Shown here piece after piece: positions 18,524 through 26,830 of a DNA stretch of 42,921 nt. The number at the start of each line of letters is the position of its first letter. Position 1 is the stretch's first letter. The DNA comes from Microcystis elabens FACHB-917. GTDB lineage: Bacteria > Cyanobacteriota > Cyanobacteriia > PCC-6307 > Cyanobiaceae. The notes under the pieces are model-generated. The model saw only the letters and a program-made list of their open reading frames with translations, searched no databases and was not told the origin of the DNA. Where the stretch lies: contig NZ_JACJSZ010000027.1 in assembly GCF_014698445.1 (NCBI RefSeq), forward strand, positions 1-42,921. Reading direction: 5' to 3'. A program made the position numbers and the translations under genes.

Positions 18524-18763
18524 ATGGCCCCCTCCCCTCCCGATCTCGCCCCCCTCGATCTCGCCCCCCTCGATCTCGACCCGGACGACTGGCGCCGCCT
18601 GCGGGATGCGCTCCGCTACCAGGGCCGCGATCTCCATCACCGCTCCTATGCGGTGGACGCCCGACGCCGGGAACTGCTGTGGGAGGAGATGGACCGCTGC
18701 CTGGCGCTGGCCGATCGCATCGAGCGGCATCTCGCGGGACTCGGCGAGGCCGATGCGGGCTGA
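18524..18763 (+). CDS. Small acidic/basic cyanobacterial protein of unknown function
   Basis: 79 residues: a Pro/Leu/Asp repeat at the N-terminus ([15 protein letters not shown]), then a charged helical part ([40 protein letters not shown]). No domain recognised. It overlaps the next gene by 11 bases, so the two are probably an operon. The repeated N-terminus comes from a 15-base tandem repeat and may vary in length. Confidence 0.6.
   Translation: MAPSPPDLAPLDLAPLDLDPDDWRRLRDALRYQGRDLHHRSYAVDARRRELLWEEMDRCLALADRIERHLAGLGEADAG
18530..18574 (+). repeat. 15-base tandem repeat in the 5' end of a small gene
   Basis: Two perfect 15-base units (18545-18559 and 18560-18574, each CTCGCCCCCCTCGAT) follow a degenerate copy (18530-18544). 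A further diverged copy begins at 18575. The period keeps the reading frame and encodes a five-residue LAPLD unit. Confidence 0.85.
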
Positions 18764-19547
18764 GAGGACGGGGCCTCACACCATCTCCCGGAGGCGGAGC
18801 GGCCACCGGCTGCGGCTCCTCGCCCTGCTGCTGCCCTTCGGCGGTGGCGATACGACGCTGGCCCAGCCCCTGGCGCCGCCTCCGCTGGCCCCGCCGGCGC
18901 CACCGCCCCGCCCCCTGCTGGGCCCCGATGGTCCCGATCCCCGCGACCGGCCGCCCCCCCTGGCGCCCCCGGGTTCGGTGATTCCGCCGATCAACCGCCC
19001 CGATGCCCGGCTGGAGGCGGCCCTGCGGGCCCGCCTGTTCGCCGGCCCGCTGGCGTCCACCCCGGCAGCGGCCGGCGATCCCGACCAGACCGAGTGGGAG
19101 CAGGCCCGTGCGACCGCCACCCGGCCGGTCTGCGCCGATGTGGGGCCGCTCCGCTACCTCCACAACCGCATCGACCTGGACGGTGACGGCCGCCTGGAGA
19201 CGGTGGCGGTGGTGGTGGGCTCCTACGCCTGCTCCAGCGGCGGCTGCAGCCTGCTGATCTTCCGCGACAACGACGGCAGCCTGGAGCTGGTGGCGGAGAA
19301 CGGCCTGTTCCAGTCGCCCCTGACGGTGGTCAGCAACCGCCACCGCGGCTGGCTGGACTTCACCATGCCCGCCAGCCTGCACGGCGCCCCCGATGGCCTC
19401 AAGGAGCTGCGCTTCGACGGGCGCACCTACCGGCCGGTGCCGCTGCCGGTGGCCGAGGGAAGCGGCGGGCCCCCCGGGACGGTGGTGCTGGAACTGCTGC
19501 CCCTGCCCTTCGAGCAGCTCGGCCTGCCCCTGCCCTGCGGCCCCTGA
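18753..19547 (+). CDS. Exported protein with an Asp/Gly calcium-loop-like motif
   Basis: 264 residues from the ATG at 18753, which overlaps the preceding gene by 11 bases. A basic N-terminus and hydrophobic stretch ([20 protein letters not shown]) look like a signal peptide. A Pro-rich linker ([20 protein letters not shown]) follows, then a folded part with [20 protein letters not shown], an EF/VCBS-like DxDGDGR loop, and two Cys in [12 protein letters not shown] do not recognise a named family; role unknown, probably periplasmic or lumenal. Confidence 0.6.
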   Translation: MRAERTGPHTISRRRSGHRLRLLALLLPFGGGDTTLAQPLAPPPLAPPAPPPRPLLGPDGPDPRDRPPPLAPPGSVIPPINRPDARLEAALRARLFAGPLASTPAAAGDPDQTEWEQARATATRPVCADVGPLRYLHNRIDLDGDGRLETVAVVVGSYACSSGGCSLLIFRDNDGSLELVAENGLFQSPLTVVSNRHRGWLDFTMPASLHGAPDGLKELRFDGRTYRPVPLPVAEGSGGPPGTVVLELLPLPFEQLGLPLPCGP

Positions 19548-19585
19548 TCCGGGCCGGCCGCTTGAATGGCGCTCACCGATGCGGC

Positions 19586-20509
19586 ATGGCGATGAGGATC
19601 CTGGTGATGGGCGGCACCCGTTTCGTGGGCCTTCCGCTGGTCGGACGGCTGCTGGCGGCGGGCCACGAGCTGAGCCTGTTCACCCGCGGCCGCCAGCCGG
19701 TGCCGGCGGGGGTGGAGCATCTGCAGGGCGACCGCAGCAGCGCCGAGGGTCTGGCGGTCCTGCAGGACCGCCCCTTCGACGTGATCGTCGACAGCTCCGG
19801 GCGGACCCTGGAGGACACCCGCCAGGTGATCGACCGCACCGGCCCCCCGTCCCACCGGCTGGTGTACGTGAGCTCCGCCGGGGTCTACGCCGACAGTGAG
19901 CTCTGGCCCCTCGACGAGGACGCCCCCACCGATCCCCAGAGCCGCCACGCCGGCAAGCTGGACACCGAAGCCTGGCTGCGCCGGGAGGGCATCCCCTTCA
20001 CCAGCTTCCGGCCCACCTACATCGTCGGTCCCGGCAACTACAACCCGGTGGAGAGCTGGTTCTTCGATCGCATCGTGCACGGCCGGCCGGTGCCCCTCCC
20101 CGGCGACGGCAGCACCATCACCCAGCTGGGCCACGTGAGTGATCTGGCCGCCGCCATGGCCCGCTGCATCGAGGTGGAGGCCGCCACCAACCGCATCTAC
20201 AACTGCACCGGCTCCCAGGGCATCAGCTTCCGGGGCCTGGTGGCGGCCGCCGCCCGCGCCTGCGGCACCGATCCCGAGACGGTGGAGATCCGCAGCTTCG
20301 ATCCCTCCGGCCTCGACAGGAAGGCCCGCAAGGCCTTCCCCCTGCGCCTGGCCCACTTCCTCACCGACACCCACCGGGTGCGGCGCGAGCTGGCCTGGGA
20401 GCCGGCCTTCGACCTGGAGGCCACCCTCTCCGACAGCTACGCCAACGACTACGCCCTGCGGATGCATACCACGCCCGACTTCAGCGGCGATGCGGCCCTG
20501 CTGGGCTGA
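19586..20509 (+). CDS. CSP41-like NAD-dependent epimerase/dehydratase family protein
   Basis: About 307 residues, an atypical SDR. The nucleotide site is ILVMGGTRFVGLPLVGRLLA. LVYVSSAGVYADSELWPLDE replaces the catalytic YxxxK region, as in the chloroplast stem-loop RNA-binding protein CSP41 group; then FRPTYIVGPGNYNPVESWFF and STITQLGHVSDLAAAMARCI. Plant members bind and cut RNA and support plastid transcription/translation; the cyanobacterial role is inferred. The ATG at 19586 (MAMRIL) or 19592 (MRIL) starts at the first strand. Confidence 0.82.
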   Translation: MAMRILVMGGTRFVGLPLVGRLLAAGHELSLFTRGRQPVPAGVEHLQGDRSSAEGLAVLQDRPFDVIVDSSGRTLEDTRQVIDRTGPPSHRLVYVSSAGVYADSELWPLDEDAPTDPQSRHAGKLDTEAWLRREGIPFTSFRPTYIVGPGNYNPVESWFFDRIVHGRPVPLPGDGSTITQLGHVSDLAAAMARCIEVEAATNRIYNCTGSQGISFRGLVAAAARACGTDPETVEIRSFDPSGLDRKARKAFPLRLAHFLTDTHRVRRELAWEPAFDLEATLSDSYANDYALRMHTTPDFSGDAALLG

Positions 20510-20569
20510 AGGTCAGGGGCCATCCACGGGGGACAGAATGGCGTCATGCTTTGACGGCTGTCCCTGGGG

Positions 20570-21181
20570 ATGCGTCAGGAGATCCGCCATGGCTGGCGGC
20601 TCCTGGACGATCGCAGGAAGGGAGTCAGGTTCGACCGCGCCGTGGCAGAACCTCCTGCGGATGGCCTCGGCCGACGCCCCTCCGTGATCGGCCTGACGCA
20701 GCCGATCATGTCCAGCGCGTTCTTCGAGAGCAAACGCGCGAACATCTGCCGCGGAGTGGCCCTGCTGGATCGCGGCCTGATCGCCCCAGACGGCAGGTGG
20801 TCCTTCTGGCACCGCGTCGGCCATCCCTGGGCAGCCAACGGGTTCCAACCGGGACGCAACATCGTCGCCGGCAGGCTCGTGGCCCTCCATGGCGGCGGTC
20901 TCTGCCAGCTGTCTTCGTTGGTGTATCACCTGGGCCTGCTGGGTGGATTGAGCGTGCTGGAGCGCCATCCCCACGGCCTGGACATCTACCGGGAGGAGGA
21001 ACGCTTCACGCCCATGGGCGCCGACGCCACGGTGGAGTGGAGATTCAAGGACCTGCGACTCCACAACCCCCACCCCTTCCCTGTCGCCTTGGGATTCCGG
21101 GTGGAGCGCAGCCAATTGATCGGCGAGCTCCGTGCGTTCGGCGACCTGACGGCCTGCGACGCGTCAGTTTTGAGCGGGTGA
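20570..21181 (+). CDS. VanW-family protein
   Basis: 203 residues with the VanW core: PDGRWSFWHRVGHPWAANGF, GRLVALHGGGLCQLSSLVYH, LERHPHGLDIYREEERF and GADATVEWRFKDLRLHNPHP. VanW-type domains occur in envelope proteins, some linked to glycopeptide resistance clusters, but the biochemical role is unknown. Unlike many family members, no signal peptide or peptidoglycan-binding repeats are seen, so it is a minimal cytoplasmic-looking version. It ends 90 bases before the 3' end of the convergent pgsA. Confidence 0.75.
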   Translation: MRQEIRHGWRLLDDRRKGVRFDRAVAEPPADGLGRRPSVIGLTQPIMSSAFFESKRANICRGVALLDRGLIAPDGRWSFWHRVGHPWAANGFQPGRNIVAGRLVALHGGGLCQLSSLVYHLGLLGGLSVLERHPHGLDIYREEERFTPMGADATVEWRFKDLRLHNPHPFPVALGFRVERSQLIGELRAFGDLTACDASVLSG

Positions 21182-21270
21182 ACCTCGATACACCCTGGGT
21201 GCAGGTCGACACGATGGTCAACCGGCGACGTCTGGTCTCCACGGCTACGAACAGCGGCAGGGTCTCCAGG

Positions 21271-21831
21271 TCAGCCCCTGGGGGCGGCCTGCAGATACCC
21301 CAGGGCCGAGCTGAGCGCCAGCAGCAGGGACGGCCAGAACAGCCACCAGCCGGCGGTGTGGAGCCCGGCCACGAGTCCCGCGCCCTGCCCCAGGCCCCAG
21401 GCCGGCGGCCAGAGCAGCAGCAGCAGCGACAGGAACTGCAGGATCGTCTTGGCCTTGCCCCCCGCCGAGGCGGGGCCGCCGCTGCCCTGGCCGGCCCGCC
21501 AGCCGGAGATCAGCAGCTCCCGGGCCAGCAGCAGCCACACCGCCCACAGGGGCAGGCCGTCCGTGTGGGCCAGCCAGAGCAGCGGGGCGCTGATCAGGAT
21601 CTTGTCGGTGAGGGGATCGAGCCGCGCCCCCCACACCGAGCCGCCGCCGGCCCGGCGGGCCAGGACGCCGTCGGCCCAGTCGCTCAGGCCTCCCAGCAGC
21701 AGCAGCCCCCAGGCCAGGGCGGGCCGGCCGCCGGCCAGGGCCAGCAGCAGGGGCAGCCCCAGCACGGCACGGGCCAGCGTCAGCAGGTCGGCAAGGCGTC
21801 GCAGGGGAGGGGTCCCGTTCAGCAGCAGAAT
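21271..21831 (-). CDS. pgsA: CDP-alcohol phosphatidyltransferase (PgsA-like)
   Basis: About 186 residues with several membrane segments and the family motif as DWADGVLARRAGGGSVWG followed by ARLDPLTDK (pattern D-x2-D-G-x2-A-R...G-x3-D-x3-D, all acidic residues present). PgsA makes phosphatidylglycerolphosphate, precursor of phosphatidylglycerol, which photosystems need. No ATG, GTG or TTG fits near the first residues (PPLRRLADLLTLARA); the start given is an ATT at 21829-21831 and could instead be one of the following CTG codons, so it is provisional. Head-to-head with the CBS gene, 21 bases apart. Confidence 0.8.
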   Translation of the reverse strand: MLLLNGTPPLRRLADLLTLARAVLGLPLLLALAGGRPALAWGLLLLGGLSDWADGVLARRAGGGSVWGARLDPLTDKILISAPLLWLAHTDGLPLWAVWLLLARELLISGWRAGQGSGGPASAGGKAKTILQFLSLLLLLWPPAWGLGQGAGLVAGLHTAGWWLFWPSLLLALSSALGYLQAAPRG

Positions 21832-21852
21832 GCCATCACCGAGGAGATCCGC

Positions 21853-22320
21853 ATGGTCGTCGAGCGCAGCGTGGCCGAGGTGATGACCAGCCCTGTGCTG
21901 AGTGTCACCACCACCACGCCCCTGCAGGAAGCCGTGCAGCTGATGAGCGACCACCACATCAGCGGCCTGCCGGTGCTCGATGAGCTCGGGGCGCTGGTGG
22001 GCGAACTCAGCGAGCAGGACCTGATGGTGCGCGAGAGCGGCTTCGACGCCGGCCCCTACGTGATGCTGCTTGATGCCGTCATCTACCTGCGCAACCCGCT
22101 GGACTGGGACAGGCAGGTGCACCAGGTGCTGGGCAGCACGGTGGGGGACGTGATGGGCTCCAAGCCCCACAGCTGCCCCGTCGGCACCAGCCTGCCGGCG
22201 GCGGCCCGTCTGCTCCACGACCGCGGCACCCAGCGGCTGTTCGTGCTCGACGACAAGGAGGCCCTGGTCGGGGTGCTCACCCGCGGCGACGTGGTGCGGG
22301 CCCTGGCCGCCGAGGTCTGA
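21853..22320 (+). CDS. Tandem CBS-domain protein
   Basis: 155 residues made of two CBS modules: VAEVMTSPVLSVTTTTPLQE with MSDHHISGLPVLDELGALVG, and VGDVMGSKPHSCPVGTSLPA with LLHDRGTQRLFVLDDKEALV then GVLTRGDVVRALA. Such pairs bind adenosine nucleotides and act as energy sensors for a partner, which is not evident here. ATG at 21853 is preferred because the first module starts six residues later. Confidence 0.85.
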   Translation: MVVERSVAEVMTSPVLSVTTTTPLQEAVQLMSDHHISGLPVLDELGALVGELSEQDLMVRESGFDAGPYVMLLDAVIYLRNPLDWDRQVHQVLGSTVGDVMGSKPHSCPVGTSLPAAARLLHDRGTQRLFVLDDKEALVGVLTRGDVVRALAAEV

Positions 22321-22981
22321 CGCCGGAGCGGCGGGACGTCGCGGTCCAGGGAACCACCGCCCCGTCGGCCAGCAGCCAGAGCCGCTCGCCGTCCGGGCAG
22401 GGATGGCCGCCGGTGAGGGCGCCGAAGGCCGGCAGCACCAGCTGCTCGGCGACGGGGTCGTAGGCGAAGCAGGGCAGGCGCAGCCGGTCGGCGCCCCCGC
22501 CCACCAGGGCGACGGGGTGGCGATGGCCGCAGAGGTTGAGACGGCCGGGGCTGGGCTCGGGGGCATGGCTCAGCCACAGGGGGCCGAGGGCCAGCGACGG
22601 CTCCTGCGCCAGCCCTTCGAGCCAGCACCCCCGCTCGTGGTTGCCACCGACCAGCCGCAGCGGGCAGCCCAGCAGGTCCGGCAGGGCTTGCAGCTTCTGG
22701 CGCAGCTCGGCCGTCAGGCCCAGGCGGCTGTGGATCAGATCCCCCAGCACCACGACCTGGGCGGGCCTGAGGCCATGGGCCACCGCCAGCAGGACGTTGA
22801 GGGTGGCTCCATCGCCGTCGCTGGGGAGCGGGATGCCCCGGCTCTGGAAGCTCTCCGCCTTGCCCAGGTGCAGATCCGCCACCAGCAGCAGCCCCTGCTG
22901 GGGATCCCACACGGCCCGCTGGCCCAGCAGCTGGAGCCGGTGGCCCCGCCAGAGAAACTCGGCCGAACCCGCCGCATTCAT
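22277..22981 (-). CDS. PdeM-like metallophosphoesterase
   Basis: About 234 residues. The calcineurin-like metal-site motifs are in order: LLLVADLHLGKAESF, VVVLGDLIHSRLG, LVGGNHERG and LNLCGHRHPVAL. The protein matches the ligase-associated DNA damage response endonuclease PdeM group, which usually sits with an ATP-dependent ligase, exonuclease and helicase; none is near here. Its last ~14 residues are encoded antisense to the end of the CBS gene. The ATG at 22979-22981 (MNAAG) is favoured; an upstream ATG gives 12 more residues. Confidence 0.8.
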   Translation of the reverse strand: MNAAGSAEFLWRGHRLQLLGQRAVWDPQQGLLLVADLHLGKAESFQSRGIPLPSDGDGATLNVLLAVAHGLRPAQVVVLGDLIHSRLGLTAELRQKLQALPDLLGCPLRLVGGNHERGCWLEGLAQEPSLALGPLWLSHAPEPSPGRLNLCGHRHPVALVGGGADRLRLPCFAYDPVAEQLVLPAFGALTGGHPCPDGERLWLLADGAVVPWTATSRRSGVRPRRPGPAPRRRG

Positions 22982-23070
22982 GGTGAAACCGTCAACGTGC
23001 TGATGGGGGCGGGCCATCGGAGAGCTCCCCCATCGTGTCCGACGACCATCGAACCAGCGCGAGGTACCCG

Positions 23071-25200
23071 ATGGCGTCCAGCCAGCCGAAGGCCAGCACC
23101 GACTTGAGGGCTTGCCTGCTGCGACTGGCGCCCTACCTGGTGGGGCGGACCCGACGGGGTGTGGTGGGCAGCAGCCGCTATGCCCAGAAGCTGCGGCAGG
23201 CGATCCGCGCCGCCGCCGATGCCGGGCTCGGCCCCGTGCTGATCAGCGGCGAACCCGGCCTCGAGAAGGACAACCTCGTCGCCCTTATCCACTACGGCTC
23301 GTCGGCCCGTAAGCAGCTGCTGGTGCGGCTCAACTGCGCCCTGCTGCGTGCCGATGGAGCCGAACTGTTCGCGGCCGGTGCCGATGGCGTGTCCCTGATC
23401 GCGTGCCTCGGCGACGGTGGTCTGCTGCTGGATCAGATCGACAGGGCCGATCCCCAGCTGCGGCCGGCCCTACTGGAGCTGGCCCGCAGCGGTGGCTGGA
23501 CCTCGCCCGATGACGGCCGGACGCACCATTTCCCGGGGCGGGTGTTCCTCACCGCCGAAGCCACGGCACCCGATTTCGATGCCTGCTGCCGCCACATCCG
23601 GGTGCCGCCCCTGCGGGTGCGGCACCCGGACCTGGGCGAATGGCTGCGCTACGGGGTGCGCCAGAAGGCGCGCAGACTGGGCTGGGCGGCGCCCCCCGCG
23701 GTGAGCGAGGGGCTGATCAAACGGCTGCAGACCTACGACTTCCCCGGCAACATCCGCGAACTCACCCTGGTGATCGAGCGGGCACTGCGTCAGTGCGCCG
23801 AGGACCAACCCGCCGTCCTCCCCGACGAGGTGTTCTGGACCGGGCGCCGCCCCCAGCGCGCCCGCTTCGATCTCTGGCGCTGGAAGTCCCAGCTGCGCGA
23901 GGTGATGCGTTCGCCGCTGCTCTGGAACGGCCTTCTGTTCGGCCTGGTGAGCTGGCTGTTCGTCCTGGTGAACCTCTGGCTCTGGCTCGGCCCCCAGGAC
24001 CGTCAGCACAACGGGGCCCTCAACCTGTTCTGGGCCTGGTGGTGGCCGCTGATCCTGCTGACCTACCCGGTGGTGGGACGGCTGTGGTGCTCGTTCTGTC
24101 CGTTCATGGTCTGGGGGGAGATCGTCCAGCGGCTGGCCGGGGCCCTGGGTTGGCAGCCCGCCCGCTGGCCCCGGGGCGACAGCGATGCCTGGGCGGCGCC
24201 GATCCTGGCGGCCGGCTTCGCGGCAATCCTGCTCTGGGAGGCGGTGTGGAACCTGGAGAACACGGCCTGGCTGAGCAGCTGCCTGCTGCTGCTCATCACC
24301 CTTGGTGCCGTGGTCGGTTCCCTGCAGTTCGAGAAGCGCTTCTGGTGCCGCCATCTCTGCCCGGTCGGGGGCATGAACGCTCTGTTCGCCAAGCTGGCGA
24401 TCAGCGAACTGCGGGCCCAGGCGGGCACCTGCAGCGGCAGCTGCAGCAGCTATGCCTGCTTCAAGGGAGGGCCCGCCGAGGGGGAGGGCCTCGCCACCGC
24501 CGGTTGTCCCCTTGGCACCCACCCGGCCCACCTCGAGGACAACCGCAACTGCGTCCTGTGCCTCACCTGCGCCCAGGCCTGTCCCCATCGCTCGGTGCAG
24601 CTGCGGCTGCGGCCTCCCGGCGCGGATCTGCAGCGCGACATGGACCCGCCCGCCGGGGAGGCGGGCCTGATCCTGGTGCTGGCCGGTGGGGTGTGCCTGC
24701 ACCACTGGCAGCGGCTGCTGGGAGGCGTGGCCTTCGCCCCCGACAGCCTGGTCACTGGCCCCCTGCTGCCGCGGCTGGCCATCGCGGCCCTGGTCCTGGC
24801 TCTGCCGGCGGGGGCTTTTCTGCTGGTTCGCCACCTGCGCGGCTGGGGGCGGCGTCCGGCGGTGGCCGCCTCCCGGCTGCGGCTGTCCCTCTACGCCCTG
24901 CTGCCGCTGCTGTGGGCCCTGATGCTGGCCGACCACCTGCCGCTGGGGATGGGGGAGGCGGGGCTGCTGCTGCCGGTGAGCGCCGGCCCGTTCTGGCCCG
25001 GGCTGGCCACCCGCCTCCCCGCCTGGAGTGCCGACGGCCACTTGATCGGCTTCTGCCAGAGCCTGGTGGTGGCGGTGGGTGTGGCGGGGTCGGTGGTGCT
25101 GCTGCGGCGACTGCTGCAACCCCAGCGCTGGGGCTGGCTGGCGCTGAGCTGGCTGGCCCTGGGGCTTGGGGTGGGGAGCCGCTGGCTGGTGGCGGGCTAA
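23071..25200 (+). CDS. AAA+ (sigma54-activator-like)/polyferredoxin membrane fusion protein
   Basis: 709 residues. Residues ~20-265 resemble the AAA+ domain of NtrC-type activators, ending with TYDFPGNIRELTLVIERALR. The Walker A is altered (LISGEPGLEKDNLVALIHYG) and the GAFTGA sigma54-contact loop is missing (GADGVSLI). From ~285 it is a NapH/CcoG-like membrane protein: hydrophobic segments, CSFCP, CRHLCPVGGMN, then CSGSC...CFKG and a 4Fe-4S site CVLCLTCAQACP near 493, and further membrane helices to the C-terminus. Cyanobacteria lack sigma54, so a direct sigma54 role is unlikely; an electron-transfer or redox-sensing ATPase is more plausible. The ATG at 23071 has GAGG six bases upstream. Conserved in cyanobacteria as far as I recall; function unknown. 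Confidence 0.8.
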   Translation: MASSQPKASTDLRACLLRLAPYLVGRTRRGVVGSSRYAQKLRQAIRAAADAGLGPVLISGEPGLEKDNLVALIHYGSSARKQLLVRLNCALLRADGAELFAAGADGVSLIACLGDGGLLLDQIDRADPQLRPALLELARSGGWTSPDDGRTHHFPGRVFLTAEATAPDFDACCRHIRVPPLRVRHPDLGEWLRYGVRQKARRLGWAAPPAVSEGLIKRLQTYDFPGNIRELTLVIERALRQCAEDQPAVLPDEVFWTGRRPQRARFDLWRWKSQLREVMRSPLLWNGLLFGLVSWLFVLVNLWLWLGPQDRQHNGALNLFWAWWWPLILLTYPVVGRLWCSFCPFMVWGEIVQRLAGALGWQPARWPRGDSDAWAAPILAAGFAAILLWEAVWNLENTAWLSSCLLLLITLGAVVGSLQFEKRFWCRHLCPVGGMNALFAKLAISELRAQAGTCSGSCSSYACFKGGPAEGEGLATAGCPLGTHPAHLEDNRNCVLCLTCAQACPHRSVQLRLRPPGADLQRDMDPPAGEAGLILVLAGGVCLHHWQRLLGGVAFAPDSLVTGPLLPRLAIAALVLALPAGAFLLVRHLRGWGRRPAVAASRLRLSLYALLPLLWALMLADHLPLGMGEAGLLLPVSAGPFWPGLATRLPAWSADGHLIGFCQSLVVAVGVAGSVVLLRRLLQPQRWGWLALSWLALGLGVGSRWLVAG

Positions 25201-25814
25201 CGGCTCCCGCAGAGCCGCTGCTTCTTGGTGAGGTGGTGGGCGGCGCCGAGGCTGTTGCCCAGCAGCAGGCGCTCGGTGCCGCGGCTGCCGCGCCAGGCGT
25301 TGCAGGTGGAGAGGGTGTCAAAGGCGAGGGCGACGGGGGGAAGCGCGGCCGCCAGCAGCGTGGCTCCTCCCAGGGCCAGCACCACGGCCAGGTCCATCCG
25401 GCTGCGCCGCACGGCCGCACCCGGCGCCGGTCCTTGCCAGCAGCCGTCGGCGATGGCGGACACGTGGCGCACCTGGGGCGGCCGCCCCAGGTAGACCCAG
25501 GCATCGCGGCCATCGGCCAGGGGCAGGGGCCGGCGGTCGTAGAGGCGGGGGTAGCCCTCCAGCCGATCCAGCCGGGCCAGCCCGGCGGCATCCACCCGAT
25601 ACACCTCTCCCCGCACGACGCCCTCGCCGGGCACGGCCATCGGGAAGGGGCCCAGGTCGTGGAGCACCACGTCCGGCAGCACCGCCTCCCCCAGGAAGGG
25701 CGCATCCAGCAGCCAGTGGTGGTTGCCGTGGCCGCGCTTGAGCGTGCCGTAGACGAAGACCAGCTCGGGATGGCTGTGCACGGCTCGGGCCAGGGCTGCG
25801 GGGCCTCTGGCCAT
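25197..25814 (-). CDS. GGCT/AIG2-like protein fused to a membrane segment and Cys tail
   Basis: About 205 residues. The N-terminal ~125 form a gamma-glutamylcyclotransferase-like domain: LVFVYGTLKRGHGNHHWLLD, MAVPGEGVVRGEVYRVDAAG, LARLDRLEGYP and DAWVYLGRPP. After RRSRM a hydrophobic segment (DLAVVLALGGATLLAAALPP) leads to a ~40-residue tail with two Cys (DTLSTCNAWRGSRG, KKQRLCGSR). That second part looks like a separate small exported cyanobacterial protein, so this may be a fusion, or a stop between the two has been lost. The 3' end overlaps the AAA+ fusion gene by four bases. Start at ATG 25812-25814. Confidence 0.7.
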   Translation of the reverse strand: MARGPAALARAVHSHPELVFVYGTLKRGHGNHHWLLDAPFLGEAVLPDVVLHDLGPFPMAVPGEGVVRGEVYRVDAAGLARLDRLEGYPRLYDRRPLPLADGRDAWVYLGRPPQVRHVSAIADGCWQGPAPGAAVRRSRMDLAVVLALGGATLLAAALPPVALAFDTLSTCNAWRGSRGTERLLLGNSLGAAHHLTKKQRLCGSR

Positions 25815-25840
25815 AATGCGTCCGACACGCACTTATTTCC

Positions 25841-25924
25841 ATGACGATCGCCCTGCTGGTGGCGCTGCTGGGTTCCCTGGTGCTGATGGGCTGGATCGTG
25901 AAGCGCCTGGAGAAGGCCTCCTGA
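25841..25924 (+). CDS. 27-residue single-span membrane peptide
   Basis: ATG at 25841 to TGA at 25922-25924. The peptide is one hydrophobic helix (TIALLVALLGSLVLMGWIV) with a basic/charged C-terminus (KRLEKAS). Size and shape are like the small subunits of photosynthetic or NDH-1 complexes, but I cannot match it to a known one (not PetG, PetL, PetM, PetN, PsbT or NdhP/Q by eye). It lies just upstream of the divergent GGCT gene and two bases from the convergent PhzF stop. Too short to be certain it is translated. Confidence 0.45.
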   Translation: MTIALLVALLGSLVLMGWIVKRLEKAS

Positions 25925-25925
25925 G

Positions 25926-26759
25926 TCAGGGCCCCAGGCGGCGCACCTGCCCCGCCACCCGGACCGATGCGCCGGGCATGGACGGAATGTCGGCCTCAAG
26001 CAGGGAGCGACAGCCCATGTCCTCCCCCTGCACCACCGTGATCGAGCCGCCGTGGGGCCATCCCAGACGTCCCAGGTGGCCGGCCAGGGCCGCGGTGGCC
26101 GCACCGGTGGCCGGATCCTCAAAGACACCCCCGACGGCGAAGGCGTTGCGGCTGTGGAACAGCCGGGGACCCTCCGCCCACACCAGCAGCAGGGTCAGCA
26201 GGCCCGCCGCCGCCATCAGCCGGGCCCCGTCCTCCATGACGTAGTGCATTGCGGCCAGATCCTGGCGGCGGCGCAGGGCGAGCAGCAGGTGGTCGGCGCC
26301 GGCGTGGACGATGGCGGGGGGCAGGGCCGGATCCAGGTCGTTGGCGTCGTAGCCGAACAGCTGCAGGGCGGCCGCGAGCAACTCCGGTGCCGCCGGAGCG
26401 CTGCGGGTGGGGGGCGACTGCAGGGCAGCGCTCCAGCGCTCCCCCCGCCGCCGGCCCTCCACCGTGATCTCCGCCTGGTTGAGCGTCAGCGGGAACACCC
26501 CATCGCCGCAGCGCTCGGCCAGGGCGGCCGCGAGGGCGACGGTGGCATGGCCGCAGAAGGGCACCTCGGCCGCCGGGGAGAAGTAGCGCACCCGCCAGCC
26601 CGGCCCCTGTGGCGCGGCGAAGACGGTTTCCGAGTAGCCCACCGCAGCGGCGATCCGCTGCATCTCCACCGCCTCTGGCAGCCGCTCGTCGATGACCACG
26701 CCGGCCGGGTTGCCGCCCCGGTCGCCGTCGCTGAAGGCCGCCAGGCGCTGAAGGGTCAT
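25926..26759 (-). CDS. PhzF-family isomerase
   Basis: 277 residues. Typical PhzF/diaminopimelate-epimerase fold motifs: LAAFSDGDRGGNPAGVVID, AVGYSETVFAAPQ with the catalytic Glu, VRYFSPAAEVPFCGHATVAL, and FEDPATGAATAALAGHLGR in the second half. Substrate in cyanobacteria is not known. The ATG at 26757-26759 (MTLQRLAAF) matches the usual start; longer frames add arginine-rich non-family sequence. Upstream is the NYN-domain gene in the same direction. Confidence 0.85.
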   Translation of the reverse strand: MTLQRLAAFSDGDRGGNPAGVVIDERLPEAVEMQRIAAAVGYSETVFAAPQGPGWRVRYFSPAAEVPFCGHATVALAAALAERCGDGVFPLTLNQAEITVEGRRRGERWSAALQSPPTRSAPAAPELLAAALQLFGYDANDLDPALPPAIVHAGADHLLLALRRRQDLAAMHYVMEDGARLMAAAGLLTLLLVWAEGPRLFHSRNAFAVGGVFEDPATGAATAALAGHLGRLGWPHGGSITVVQGEDMGCRSLLEADIPSMPGASVRVAGQVRRLGP

Positions 26760-26830
26760 GGCAGGGGTGGGACGGCGGCGCTGCCCGGCAGTCTGCCGGC
26801 CTGGCGAACGGGGGGCCTCCGCCGCCGGCC

